Source: Pampus argenteus (taxonomy: Eukaryota; Chordata; Actinopteri; Scombriformes; Stromateidae). Taken from it: DNA of 64,000 nucleotides. A program made the translations under genes and the position numbers. Location of the stretch: the NCBI GenBank assembly GCA_036937835.1, contig CM072863.1:25566501-25630500 (forward strand). Reading direction: 5' to 3'. The notes under the pieces were generated by a model that saw nothing but the letters and a program-made list of their open reading frames with translations, did no database searches and was not told the DNA's origin. The first letter of the stretch is position 1; every line of letters begins with the position of its first letter. Of the stretch, positions 1 to 10,879 are shown in pieces.

Positions 1-178
1 CTGACAACTACAGTTTTTCTTAAACAAGGAGCAATATTTTCCATCAAAACCATGTTTTCCATCAACAAGTAACTGATTTCTAATGATTAGGACCAAAAAA
101 CTCACTTCTGAGAGCTTCCTGCAGCTTTTAGTGTAACATTTGTAAAAATAGCTTTCTCTCAGCAAGAGAAGGTCAAAG
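1..178 (-). repeat. Representative 178-bp monomer (type I, agcaagag form)
   Basis: This is the first unit in the window, from ctgacaactac to the base before the next one. Relative to the 169-bp form it carries nine extra bases near the end, after ctttctctcag. Here the insertion reads caagagaag, with a CpA where other copies have cgagagaag. The following bases are gtcaaagctgac, where 169-bp units have gccaaaactgac. That linked change defines type I. It also has an unusual tttagtgtaac at about 127-137, where most units have tttactgtaac. Confidence 0.95.
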
Positions 179-347
179 CTGACAACTACAGTTTTTCTTA
201 AACAAGGAGCAATATTTTCAATCAAAACCATGTTTGCCATCAACAAGTAACTGATTTCTAATGATTAGGACCAAAAAACTCACTTCTGAGAGCTTCCTGC
301 AGCTTTTACTGTAACATTTGTAAAAATAGCTTTGTCTCCGGCCAAAA
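179..347 (-). repeat. Representative 169-bp monomer
   Basis: This is the common short unit. In order, the landmarks are a T-run with cttaaacaagg, caatattttcaatc, ccatgtttgccatcaac, the dyad ctaatgattag (258-268), an A-run with ctcacttctgag, the PstI site in cctgcagc, gtaacatttgtaaaaatagc and a C/T-rich tract leading into ggccaaaa. The consensus I assembled by hand has 58 G or C in 169 positions and no CpG. This copy has the gtctccggcc end variant, which adds one CpG. Confidence 0.95.
258..268. repeat. 11-bp dyad ctaatgattag (example, present in most monomers)
   Basis: The sequence ctaat-g-attag is self-complementary around one central base and is kept in most units of both arrays. Variants such as attatg and attaag lie at its right edge. 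TAAT/ATTA cores resemble homeodomain half-sites, but the 1-bp spacing is not the usual paired arrangement, so no binding claim is made. Confidence 0.75.
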
Positions 348-364
348 CTGACAACTACAGTTTT
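344..364. repeat. 7-7-7 dyad spanning the monomer boundary (example)
   Basis: AAAACTG, then acaacta, then CAGTTTT form a perfect inverted repeat with a 7-nt spacer across the boundary of adjacent 169-bp units. The two main 178-bp subtypes each break it by one mismatch: type I has AAAGCTG on the left, and type II has CAATTTT on the right. The strand-switch breakpoint at 56909-56911 lies at the spacer/right-half border of one such dyad (left half at 56896-56902). Confidence 0.8.
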
Positions 365-555
365 TCTTAAACAAGGAGCAATATCTTCCTTCAAAACCAT
401 GTTTGCCATCAACAAGTAACTGATTTCTAATGATTAGGACCAAAAAACTCACTTCTGAGAGCTTCCTGCAGCTTTTACTGTAACATTTGTAAAAATAGCT
501 TTGTCTCAGGCCAAAACTGACAACTACAGTTTTTCTTAAACAAGGATCAATATTT

Positions 556-1418
556 TCAATCAAAACCATGTTTGCCATCAACAAGTAACTGATTTCTAAT
601 GATTAGGACCAAAAAACTCACTTCTGAGAGCTTCCTGCAGCTTTTACTGTAACATTTGTAAAAATAGCTTTCTCTCAGCAAGAGAAGGTCAAAGCTGACA
701 ACTACAGTTTTTCTTAAACAAGGAGCAATATTTTCAATCAAAACCATGTTTGCCATCAACAAGTAACTGATTTCTAATGATTATGACCAAAAAACTCACT
801 TCTGAGAGCTTCCTGCAGCTTTTACTGTAACATTTGTAAAAATAGCTTTCTCTCCGGCCAAAACTGACAACTACAGTTTTTCTTAAACAAGGAGCAATAT
901 TTTCCATCAAAACCATGTTTTCCATCAACAAGTAACTGATTTCTAATGATTAGGACCAAAAAACTCACTTCTGAGAGCTTCCTGCAGCTTTTACTGTAAC
1001 ATTTGTAAAAATAGCTTTCTCTCAGCAAGAGAAGGTCAAAGCTGACAACTACAGTTTTTCTTAAACAAGGAGCAATATTTTCAATCAAAACCATGTTTGC
1101 CATCAACAAGTAACTGATTTCTAATGATTAGGACCAAAAAACTCACTTCTGAGAGCTTCCTGCAGCTTTTACTGTAACATTTGTAAAAATAGCTTTCTCT
1201 CCGGCCAAAACTGACAACTACAGTTTTTCTTAAACAAGGAGCAATATCTTCCTTCAAAACCATGTTTGCCATCAACAAGTAACTGATTTCTAATGATTAG
1301 GACCAAAAAACTCACTTCTGAGAGCTTCCTGCAGCTTTTACTGTAACATTTGTAAAAATAGCTTTGTCTCAGGCCAAAACTGACAACTACAGTTTTTCTT
1401 AAACAAGGATCAATATTT
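556..1418 (-). repeat. 863-bp five-monomer cassette, copy 1
   Basis: Five units appear in fixed order. Unit one is a 178-bp agcaagag monomer. Unit two has gattatgacc and ctctccggcc, with tttccatc and gttttcc. Unit three is a second agcaagag monomer. Unit four has the rare cttccttc. Unit five has gtctcagg with ggatcaat. The two 178-bp units account for the length (5 x 169 + 18). The same order recurs at 6039, 9966 and 13552, with three-unit partial copies at 10829, 14415, 25239 and 55898. Confidence 0.85.
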
Positions 1419-1756
1419 TCAATCAAAACCATGTTTGCCATCAACAAGTAACTGATTTCTAATGATTAAGACCAAAAAACTCACTTCTGAGAGCTTCCTG
1501 CAGCTTTTACTGTAACATTTGTAAAAATAGCTTTCTCTCCGGCCAAAACTGACAACTACAGTTTTTCTTAAACAAGGAGCAATATCTTCCTTCAAAACCA
1601 TGTTTGCCATCAACAAGTAACTGATTTCTAATGATTAGGACCAAAAAACTCATTTCTGAGAGCTTCCTGCAGCTTTTACTGTAACATTTGTAAAAATAGC
1701 TTTGTCTCAGGCCAAAACTGACAACTACAGTTTTTCTTAAACAAGGAGCAATATTT
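1081..1756 (-). repeat. 338-bp dimer duplication
   Basis: The last two units of the cassette (cttccttc unit, then the gtctcagg unit) are repeated directly at a 338-bp offset (1081 to 1419, 1169 to 1507). The copies differ at a few sites: the second has gattaagacc near 1465 and catttctgag near 1651, and the first ends in ggatcaat where the second has ggagcaat. A similar cttccttc unit also sits at about 385-400, so this dimer expanded locally at the left edge of the window. Confidence 0.75.
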
Positions 1757-2030
1757 TCAATGAAAACCATGTTTGCCATCAACAAGTAACTGATTTCTAA
1801 TGATTAGGACCAAAAAACTTACTTCTGAGAGCTTCCTGCAGCTTTTACTGCAACATTTGTAAAAATAGCTTTCTCTCAGGCCAAAACTGACAACTATAGT
1901 TTTTCTTAAACAAGGAGCCATATTTTCAATCAAAACCATGTTTGCCATCAACAAGTAACTGATTTCTAATGATTAGGAGGCAAAAACTAACTTCTGAGAG
2001 CTTCCTGCAGCTTTTACTGTAACATTTGTA
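1480..2030 (-). repeat. Three-monomer block copied at 29932-30482
   Basis: Markers tcaatgaaaacc, aaaacttacttctg, actatagttttt with gagccatatt, and aggaggcaaaaactaac occur here in order and again 28452 bp downstream. The copies part at about 2040, where this one continues into tatctcggcg and the other into agatagctttctctccgg. It shows sequence exchange between distant parts of the left array. Confidence 0.75.
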
Positions 2031-2281
2031 AAAATAGCTTTATCTCGGCGAGAGAAGGCCAAAACTGACAACTACAGTTTTTCTTAAACAAGGAGCAATA
2101 TTTTCAATCAAAACCATGTTTGCCATCAACAAGTAACTAATTTCTAATGATTAGGAGCCCAAAAATAACTTCTGAGAGCTTCCTGCAGCTTTTACTGTAA
2201 CATTTGTAAAAATAGCTTTGTCTCGGCGAGAGAAGCCCAAAACTGACAACTATAGTTTTTCTTATACAAGGAGCCATATTT
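1958..2281 (-). repeat. Divergent monomers with aggaggc / aggagccc and ctcggcgagag
   Basis: Two units differ from the bulk. Aggaccaaaaaactcac is replaced by aggaggcaaaaactaac and then aggagcccaaaaataac, and the insertion region reads ctcggcgagagaag. The second unit also has cttatacaaggagcc. The same set recurs at about 32130-32490 and 34195-34550, with parts near 24660-24800, 30425 and 35575-35660. The shared changes mark an older or separately homogenised subfamily. Confidence 0.75.
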
Positions 2282-3342
2282 TCAATCAAAACCATGTTTG
2301 CCATCAACAAGTAACTGATTTCTAATGATTAGGACCAAAAAACTCACTTCTGAGAGCTTCCTGCAGCTTTTACTGTAACATTTGTAAAAATAGCTTTCTC
2401 TCTGGCCAAAACTGACAACTACAGTTTTTCTTAAACAAGGAGCAATATTTTCCATCAAAACCATGTTTTCCATCAACAAGTAACTGATTTCTAATGATTA
2501 GGACCAAAAAACTCACTTCTGAGAGCTTCCTGCAGCTTTTACTGTAACATTTGTAAAAATAGCTTTCTCTCAGCGAGAGAAGGTCAAAGCTGACAACTAC
2601 AGTTTTTCTTAAACAAGGAGCAATATTTTCAATCAAAACCATGTTTGCCATCAACAAGTAACTGATTTCTAATGATTATGACCAAAAAACTCACTTCTGA
2701 GAGCTTCCTGCAGCTTTTACTGTAACATTTGTAAAAATAGCTTTCTCTCAGGCCAAAACTGACAACTACAGTTTTTCTAAAACAAGGAGCAATATTTTCA
2801 ATCAAAACCATGTTTGCCATCAACAAGTAACTGATTTCTAATGATTAGGACCAAAAAACTCACTTCTGAGAGCTTCCTGCAGCTTTTACTGTAACATTTG
2901 TAAAAATAGCTTTCTCTCAGCGAGAGAAGGCCAAAACTGACAACTACAATTTTCTTAAACAACGAGCAATATTTTCAATCAAAACCATGTTTGCCATCAA
3001 CAAGTAACTGATTTCTAATGATTATGACCAAAAAACTCACTTCTGAGAGCTTCCTGCAGCTTTTACTGTAACATTTGTAAAAAATAGCTTTCTCTCCGGC
3101 CAAAACTGACAACTACAGTTTTTCTTAAACAAGGAGCAATATTTTCCATCAAAACCATGTTTGCCATCAACAAGTAACTGATTTCTAATGATTATGACCA
3201 AAAAACTCACTTCTGAGAGCTTCCTGCAGCTTTTACTGTAACATTTGTAAAAATAGCTTTCTCTCAGGCCAAACCTGACAACTACAGTTTTTCTAAAACA
3301 AGGAGCAATATTTTCAATCAAAACCATGTTTGCCATCAACAA
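2282..3342 (-). repeat. Six-monomer block, also at 25764-26824
   Basis: The unit order is ctctctggcc, 178-bp type I, tttttctaaaac, then 178-bp type II with acaattttcttaaacaacg, followed by a unit with a 6-A run and ccgg and another tctaaaac unit. The block recurs at a 23482-bp offset (2282 to 25764, 2629 to 26111, 3037 to 26519). Its later part recurs at 18703-19416 and at 53069-54041 (offset 50699). Small differences occur, for example caaggaac at about 26484 for caagtaac. Confidence 0.8.
2565..2581. repeat. Hairpin formed by the 9-bp insertion (example)
   Basis: In 178-bp units the tract TTCTCTC is followed by the loop AGC and GAGAGAA, a perfect 7-bp stem with a 3-nt loop. The right half of the stem is supplied by the inserted bases CGAGAGAAG, so 169-bp units lack the stem. 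The agcaagag form has one mismatch at the loop side of the stem. A sequence-level stem is visible; any function is unknown. Confidence 0.85.
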
Positions 3343-4700
3343 GTAACTGATTTCTAATGATTAGGACCAAAAAACTCACTTCTGAGAGCTTCCTGCAGCT
3401 TTTACTGTAACATTTGTAAAAATAGCTTTCTCTCAGGCCAAAACTGACAACTACAGTTTTTCTAAAACAAGGAGCAATATTTTCAATCAAAACCATGTTT
3501 GCCATCAACAAGTAACTGATTTCTAATGATTAGGACCAAAAAACTCACTTCTGAGAGCTTCCTGCAGCTTTTACTGTAACATTTGTAAAAATAGCTTTCT
3601 CTCAGCGAGAGAAGGCCAAAACTGACAACTACAATTTTCTTAAACAACGAGCAATATTTTCAATCAAAACCATGTTTGCCATCAACAAGTAACTGATTTC
3701 TAATGATTATGACCAAAAAACTCACTTCTGAGAGCTTCCTGCAGCTTTTACTGTAACATTTGTAAAAAATAGCTTTCTCTCCGGCCAAAACTGACAACTA
3801 CAGTTTTTCTTAAACAAGGAGCAATATTTTCCATCAAAACCATGTTTGCCATCAACAAGTAACTGATTTCTAATGATTATGACCAAAAAACTCACTTCTG
3901 AGAGCTTCCTGCAGCTTTTACTGTAACATTTGTAAAAATAGCTTTCTCTCAGGCCAAACCTGACAACTACAGTTTTTCTAAAACAAGGAGCAATATTTTC
4001 AATCAAAACCATGTTTGCCATCAACAAGTAACTGATTTCTAATGATTAGGACCAAAAAACTCACTTCTGAGAGCTTCCTGCAGCTTTTACTGTAACATTT
4101 GTAAAAATAGCTTTCTCTCAGCGAGAGAAGGCCAAAACTGACAACTACAATTTTCTTAAACAACGAGCAATATTTTCAATCAAAACCATGTTTGCCATCA
4201 ACAAGTAACTGATTTCTAATGATTAGGAACAAAAAACTCACTTCTGAGAGCTTCCTGCAGCTTTTACTGTAACATTTGTAAAAAATAGCTTTCTCTCCGG
4301 CCAAAACTGACAACTACAGTTTTTCTTAAACAAGGAGCAATATTTTCCATCAAAACCATGTTTGCCATCAACAAGTAACTGATTTCTAATGATTAGGACC
4401 AAAAAACTCACTTCTGAGAGCTTCCTGCAGCTTTTACTGTAACAATTGTAAAAATAGCTTTCTCTCAGGCCAAAACTGACAACTACAGTTTTTTTTAAAC
4501 AAGGAGCAATATTTTCAATCAAAACCATGTTTGTCATCAACAAGTAACTGATTTCTAATGATTAGGACCAAAAAACTCACTTCTTAGAGCTTCCTGCAGC
4601 TTTTACTGTAACATTTGTAAAAATAGCTTTCTCTCCAGCCAAAACTGACAACTACAGTTTTTTTTAAACAAGGAGCAATATTTTCCATCAAAACCATGTT

Positions 4701-4712
4701 TGGTGTTGATAC
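4701..4712. other. Micro-inverted gttgat form (example of eleven)
   Basis: Where other units read gtttgccatcaacaag, this one reads gtttggtgttgatacaag: ATCAAC is replaced by its reverse complement GTTGAT, with about two bases added. Other copies read gatgttgatac and lie at about 8630, 17350, 20092, 21304, 23024, 27332, 28349, 46671, 52660 and 54539. The resulting 171-bp unit is a multiple of 3. I saw none in the right array. Confidence 0.85.
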
Positions 4713-6038
4713 AAGTAACTGATTTCTAATGATTGGGACCAAAAAACTCACTTCTGAGAGCTTCCTGCAGCTTTTACTGTAACATTTGTAAAGATAGCTT
4801 TCTCTCAGGCCAAAACTGACAACTACAGTTTTTCTTAAACAAGGAGCAATATTTTCAATCAAAACCATGTTTGCCATCAACAAGTAACTGATTTCTAATG
4901 ATTAGGACCAAAAAACTCACTTCTGAGAGCTTCCTGCAGCTTTTACTGTAACATTTGTAAAAATATCTTTCTCTCCGGCCAAAACTGACAACTACAGTTT
5001 TTCTTAAACAAGGAGCAATATTTTCAATCAAAACCATGTTTGCCATCAACAAGTAACTGATTTCTAATGATTAGGACCAAAAAAGGCACTTCTTAGAGCT
5101 TCCTGCAGCTTTTACTGTAACATTTGTAAAAATAGCTTTCTCTCTGGCCAAAACTGACAACTACAGTTTTTCTTAAACAAGGAGCAATATTTTCCATCAA
5201 AACCATGTTTTCCATCAACAAGTAACTGATTTCTAATGATTAGGACCAAAAAACTCACTTCTGAGAGCTTCCTGCAGCTTTTACTGTAACATTTGTAAAA
5301 AATAGCTTTCTCTCCGGCCAAAACTGACAACTACAGTTTTTCTTAAACAAGGAGCAATATTTTCCATCAAAACCATGTTTGCCATCAACAAGTAACTGAT
5401 TTCTAATGATTAGGACCAAAAAACTCACTTCTGAGAGCTTCCTGCAGCTTTTACTGTAACATTTGTAAAAATAGCTTTCTCTCAGGCCAAAACTGACAAC
5501 TACAGTTTTTTTTAAACAAGGAGCAATATTTTCAATCAAAACCATGTTTGTCATCAACAAGTAACTGATTTCTAATGATTAGGACCAAAAAACTCACTTC
5601 TTAGAGCTTCCTGCAGCTTTTACTGTAACATTGGTAAAAATAGCTTTCTCTCCGGCCAAAACTGACAACTACAGTTTTTCTTAAACAAGGAGCAATATTT
5701 TCCATCAAAACCATGTTTGCCATCAACAAGTAACTGATTTCTAATGATTAGGACCAAAAAACTCACTTCTGAGAGCTTCCTGCAGCTTTTACTGTAACAT
5801 TTGTAAAAATAGCTTTGTCTCAGGCCAAAACTGACAACTACAGTTTTTCTTAAACAACGAGCAATATTTTCAATCAAAACCATGTTTGCCATCAACAAGT
5901 AACTGATTTCTAATGATTAGGACCAAAAAACTCACTTCTGAGAGCTAACTGCAGCTTTTACTGTAACATTTGTAAAAATAGCTTTCTCTCAGGCCAAAAC
6001 TGACAACTACAGTTTTTCTTAAACAACGAGCAATATTT

Positions 6039-6901
6039 TCAATCAAAACCATGTTTGCCATCAACAAGTAACTGATTTCTAATGATTAGGACCAAAAAAC
6101 TCACTTCTGAGAGCTTCCTGCAGCTTTTACTGTAACATTTGTAAAAATAGCTTTCTCTCAGCAAGAGAAGGTCAAAGCTGACAACTACAGTTTTTCTTAA
6201 ACAAGGAGCAATATTTTCAATCAAAACCATGTTTGCCATCAACAAGTAACTGATTTCTAATGATTATGACCAAAAAACTCACTTCTGAGAGCTTCCTGCA
6301 GCTTTTACTGTAACATTTGTAAAAATAGCTTTCTCTCCGGCCAAAACTGACAACTACAGTTTTTCTTAAACAAGGAGCAATATTTTCCATCAAAACCATG
6401 TTTTCCATCAACAAGTAACTGATTTCTAATGATTAGGACCAAAAAACTCACTTCTGAGAGCTTCCTGCAGCTTTTACTGTAACATTTGTAAAAATAGCTT
6501 TCTCTCAGCAAGAGAAGGTCAAAGCTGACAACTACAGTTTTTCTTAAACAAGGAGCAATATTTTCAATCAAAACCATGTTTGCCATCAACAAGTAACTGA
6601 TTTCTAATGATTAGGACCAAAAAACTCACTTCTGAGAGCTTCCTGCAGCTTTTACTGTAACATTTGTAAAAATAGCTTTCTCTCCGGCCAAAACTGACAA
6701 CTACAGTTTTTCTTAAACAAGGAGCAATATCTTCCTTCAAAACCATGTTTGCCATCAACAAGTAACTGATTTCTAATGATTAGGACCAAAAAACTCACTT
6801 CTGAGAGCTTCCTGCAGCTTTTACTGTAACATTTGTAAAAATAGCTTTGTCTCAGGCCAAAACTGACAACTACAGTTTTTCTTAAACAAGGATCAATATT
6901 T
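6039..6901 (-). repeat. 863-bp five-monomer cassette, copy 2
   Basis: This matches copy 1 at a constant offset of 5483 bp through all five units, including the cttccttc and ggatcaat markers. It forms the tail of the first 3927-bp block. Confidence 0.85.
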
Positions 6902-6952
6902 TCAATCAAAACCATGTTTGCCATCAACAAGTAACTGATTTCTAATGATTAG

Positions 6953-9900
6953 GACCAAAAAACTCACTTCTGAGAGCTTCCTGCAGCTTTTACTGTAACA
7001 TTTGTAAAAAATAGCTTTCTCTCCGGCCAAAACTGACAACTACAGTTTTTCTTAAACAAGGAGCAATATTTTCCATCAAAACCATGTTTGCCATCAACAA
7101 GTAACTGATTTCTAATGATTATGACCAAAAAACTCACTTCTGAGAGCTTCCTGCAGCTTTTACTGTAACATTTGTAAAAATAGCTTTCTCTCAGGCCAAA
7201 CCTGACAACTACAGTTTTTCTAAAACAAGGAGCAATATTTTCAATCAAAACCATGTTTGCCATCAACAAGTAACTGATTTCTAATGATTAGGACCAAAAA
7301 ACTCACTTCTGAGAGCTTCCTGCAGCTTTTACTGTAACATTTGTAAAAATAGCTTTCTCTCAGGCCAAAACTGACAACTACAGTTTTTCTAAAACAAGGA
7401 GCAATATTTTCAATCAAAACCATGTTTGCCATCAACAAGTAACTGATTTCTAATGATTAGGACCAAAAAACTCACTTCTGAGAGCTTCCTGCAGCTTTTA
7501 CTGTAACATTTGTAAAAATAGCTTTCTCTCAGCGAGAGAAGGCCAAAACTGACAACTACAATTTTCTTAAACAACGAGCAATATTTTCAATCAAAACCAT
7601 GTTTGCCATCAACAAGTAACTGATTTCTAATGATTATGACCAAAAAACTCACTTCTGAGAGCTTCCTGCAGCTTTTACTGTAACATTTGTAAAAAATAGC
7701 TTTCTCTCCGGCCAAAACTGACAACTACAGTTTTTCTTAAACAAGGAGCAATATTTTCCATCAAAACCATGTTTGCCATCAACAAGTAACTGATTTCTAA
7801 TGATTATGACCAAAAAACTCACTTCTGAGAGCTTCCTGCAGCTTTTACTGTAACATTTGTAAAAATAGCTTTCTCTCAGGCCAAACCTGACAACTACAGT
7901 TTTTCTAAAACAAGGAGCAATATTTTCAATCAAAACCATGTTTGCCATCAACAAGTAACTGATTTCTAATGATTAGGACCAAAAAACTCACTTCTGAGAG
8001 CTTCCTGCAGCTTTTACTGTAACATTTGTAAAAATAGCTTTCTCTCAGCGAGAGAAGGCCAAAACTGACAACTACAATTTTCTTAAACAACGAGCAATAT
8101 TTTCAATCAAAACCATGTTTGCCATCAACAAGTAACTGATTTCTAATGATTAGGAACAAAAAACTCACTTCTGAGAGCTTCCTGCAGCTTTTACTGTAAC
8201 ATTTGTAAAAAATAGCTTTCTCTCCGGCCAAAACTGACAACTACAGTTTTTCTTAAACAAGGAGCAATATTTTCCATCAAAACCATGTTTGCCATCAACA
8301 AGTAACTGATTTCTAATGATTAGGACCAAAAAACTCACTTCTGAGAGCTTCCTGCAGCTTTTACTGTAACAATTGTAAAAATAGCTTTCTCTCAGGCCAA
8401 AACTGACAACTACAGTTTTTTTTAAACAAGGAGCAATATTTTCAATCAAAACCATGTTTGTCATCAACAAGTAACTGATTTCTAATGATTAGGACCAAAA
8501 AACTCACTTCTTAGAGCTTCCTGCAGCTTTTACTGTAACATTTGTAAAAATAGCTTTCTCTCCAGCCAAAACTGACAACTACAGTTTTTTTTAAACAAGG
8601 AGCAATATTTTCCATCAAAACCATGTTTGGTGTTGATACAAGTAACTGATTTCTAATGATTGGGACCAAAAAACTCACTTCTGAGAGCTTCCTGCAGCTT
8701 TTACTGTAACATTTGTAAAGATAGCTTTCTCTCAGGCCAAAACTGACAACTACAGTTTTTCTTAAACAAGGAGCAATATTTTCAATCAAAACCATGTTTG
8801 CCATCAACAAGTAACTGATTTCTAATGATTAGGACCAAAAAACTCACTTCTGAGAGCTTCCTGCAGCTTTTACTGTAACATTTGTAAAAATATCTTTCTC
8901 TCCGGCCAAAACTGACAACTACAGTTTTTCTTAAACAAGGAGCAATATTTTCAATCAAAACCATGTTTGCCATCAACAAGTAACTGATTTCTAATGATTA
9001 GGACCAAAAAAGGCACTTCTTAGAGCTTCCTGCAGCTTTTACTGTAACATTTGTAAAAATAGCTTTCTCTCTGGCCAAAACTGACAACTACAGTTTTTCT
9101 TAAACAAGGAGCAATATTTTCCATCAAAACCATGTTTTCCATCAACAAGTAACTGATTTCTAATGATTAGGACCAAAAAACTCACTTCTGAGAGCTTCCT
9201 GCAGCTTTTACTGTAACATTTGTAAAAAATAGCTTTCTCTCCGGCCAAAACTGACAACTACAGTTTTTCTTAAACAAGGAGCAATATTTTCCATCAAAAC
9301 CATGTTTGCCATCAACAAGTAACTGATTTCTAATGATTAGGACCAAAAAACTCACTTCTGAGAGCTTCCTGCAGCTTTTACTGTAACATTTGTAAAAATA
9401 GCTTTCTCTCAGGCCAAAACTGACAACTACAGTTTTTTTTAAACAAGGAGCAATATTTTCAATCAAAACCATGTTTGTCATCAACAAGTAACTGATTTCT
9501 AATGATTAGGACCAAAAAACTCACTTCTTAGAGCTTCCTGCAGCTTTTACTGTAACATTGGTAAAAATAGCTTTCTCTCCGGCCAAAACTGACAACTACA
9601 GTTTTTCTTAAACAAGGAGCAATATTTTCCATCAAAACCATGTTTGCCATCAACAAGTAACTGATTTCTAATGATTAGGACCAAAAAACTCACTTCTGAG
9701 AGCTTCCTGCAGCTTTTACTGTAACATTTGTAAAAATAGCTTTGTCTCAGGCCAAAACTGACAACTACAGTTTTTCTTAAACAACGAGCAATATTTTCAA
9801 TCAAAACCATGTTTGCCATCAACAAGTAACTGATTTCTAATGATTAGGACCAAAAAACTCACTTCTGAGAGCTAACTGCAGCTTTTACTGTAACATTTGT

Positions 9901-10879
9901 AAAAATAGCTTTCTCTCAGGCCAAAACTGACAACTACAGTTTTTCTTAAACAACGAGCAATATTTTCAATCAAAACCATGTTTGCCATCAACAAGTAACT
10001 GATTTCTAATGATTAGGACCAAAAAACTCACTTCTGAGAGCTTCCTGCAGCTTTTACTGTAACATTTGTAAAAATAGCTTTCTCTCAGCAAGAGAAGGTC
10101 AAAGCTGACAACTACAGTTTTTCTTAAACAAGGAGCAATATTTTCAATCAAAACCATGTTTGCCATCAACAAGTAACTGATTTCTAATGATTATGACCAA
10201 AAAACTCACTTCTGAGAGCTTCCTGCAGCTTTTACTGTAACATTTGTAAAAATAGCTTTCTCTCCGGCCAAAACTGACAACTACAGTTTTTCTTAAACAA
10301 GGAGCAATATTTTCCATCAAAACCATGTTTTCCATCAACAAGTAACTGATTTCTAATGATTAGGACCAAAAAACTCACTTCTGAGAGCTTCCTGCAGCTT
10401 TTACTGTAACATTTGTAAAAATAGCTTTCTCTCAGCAAGAGAAGGTCAAAGCTGACAACTACAGTTTTTCTTAAACAAGGAGCAATATTTTCAATCAAAA
10501 CCATGTTTGCCATCAACAAGTAACTGATTTCTAATGATTAGGACCAAAAAACTCACTTCTGAGAGCTTCCTGCAGCTTTTACTGTAACATTTGTAAAAAT
10601 AGCTTTCTCTCCGGCCAAAACTGACAACTACAGTTTTTCTTAAACAAGGAGCAATATCTTCCTTCAAAACCATGTTTGCCATCAACAAGTAACTGATTTC
10701 TAATGATTAGGACCAAAAAACTCACTTCTGAGAGCTTCCTGCAGCTTTTACTGTAACATTTGTAAAAATAGCTTTGTCTCAGGCCAAAACTGACAACTAC
10801 AGTTTTTCTTAAACAAGGATCAATATTTTCAATCAAAACCATGTTTGCCATCAACAAGTAACTGATTTCTAATGATTAG
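6953..10879 (-). repeat. 3927-bp segmental duplication, copy 2
   Basis: This is the direct tandem partner of the preceding block. It has the same rare markers at +3927: aacaattgt near 8370, tttggtgttgat near 8628, aaaaaaggcac near 9005, acattggtaa near 9556 and gctaactgc near 9873. Homology runs on to about 10935, where copy 1's continuation has a 6-A run and this one has five. Its end overlaps the start of the 3586-bp-offset duplication, so at least two successive duplication events are layered here. Confidence 0.9.
9966..10828 (-). repeat. 863-bp five-monomer cassette, copy 3
   Basis: Full five-unit copy inside the second 3927-bp block. It is followed directly by the first three units of another copy, so the cassette is locally tandem here. 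Confidence 0.85.

Larger units (their letters stand above)
3026..6952 (-). repeat. 3927-bp segmental duplication, copy 1
   Basis: This contains about 23 monomers repeated immediately downstream with a constant 3927-bp offset. Rare markers are shared in order: aacaattgt (4443), tttggtgttgat (4700), aaagatagc, aaaaaaggcac (5083), acattggtaa (5629) and gctaactgc (5946). The left limit is set by attatgacc here against attaggacc at 6952. All long open frames compared are identical between copies, so the duplication looks recent. The final part is cassette copy 6039-6901. Confidence 0.9.

Noticed and set aside
258..268. Homeodomain binding palindrome
   Set aside because: The TAAT-G-ATTA spacing is not the known dimer spacing, and an AT-rich repeat will contain such words by chance.
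2565..2581. Rho-independent terminator
   Set aside because: The 7-bp stem lacks a following T-run on either strand in the right place and recurs in many monomers of a eukaryotic satellite.
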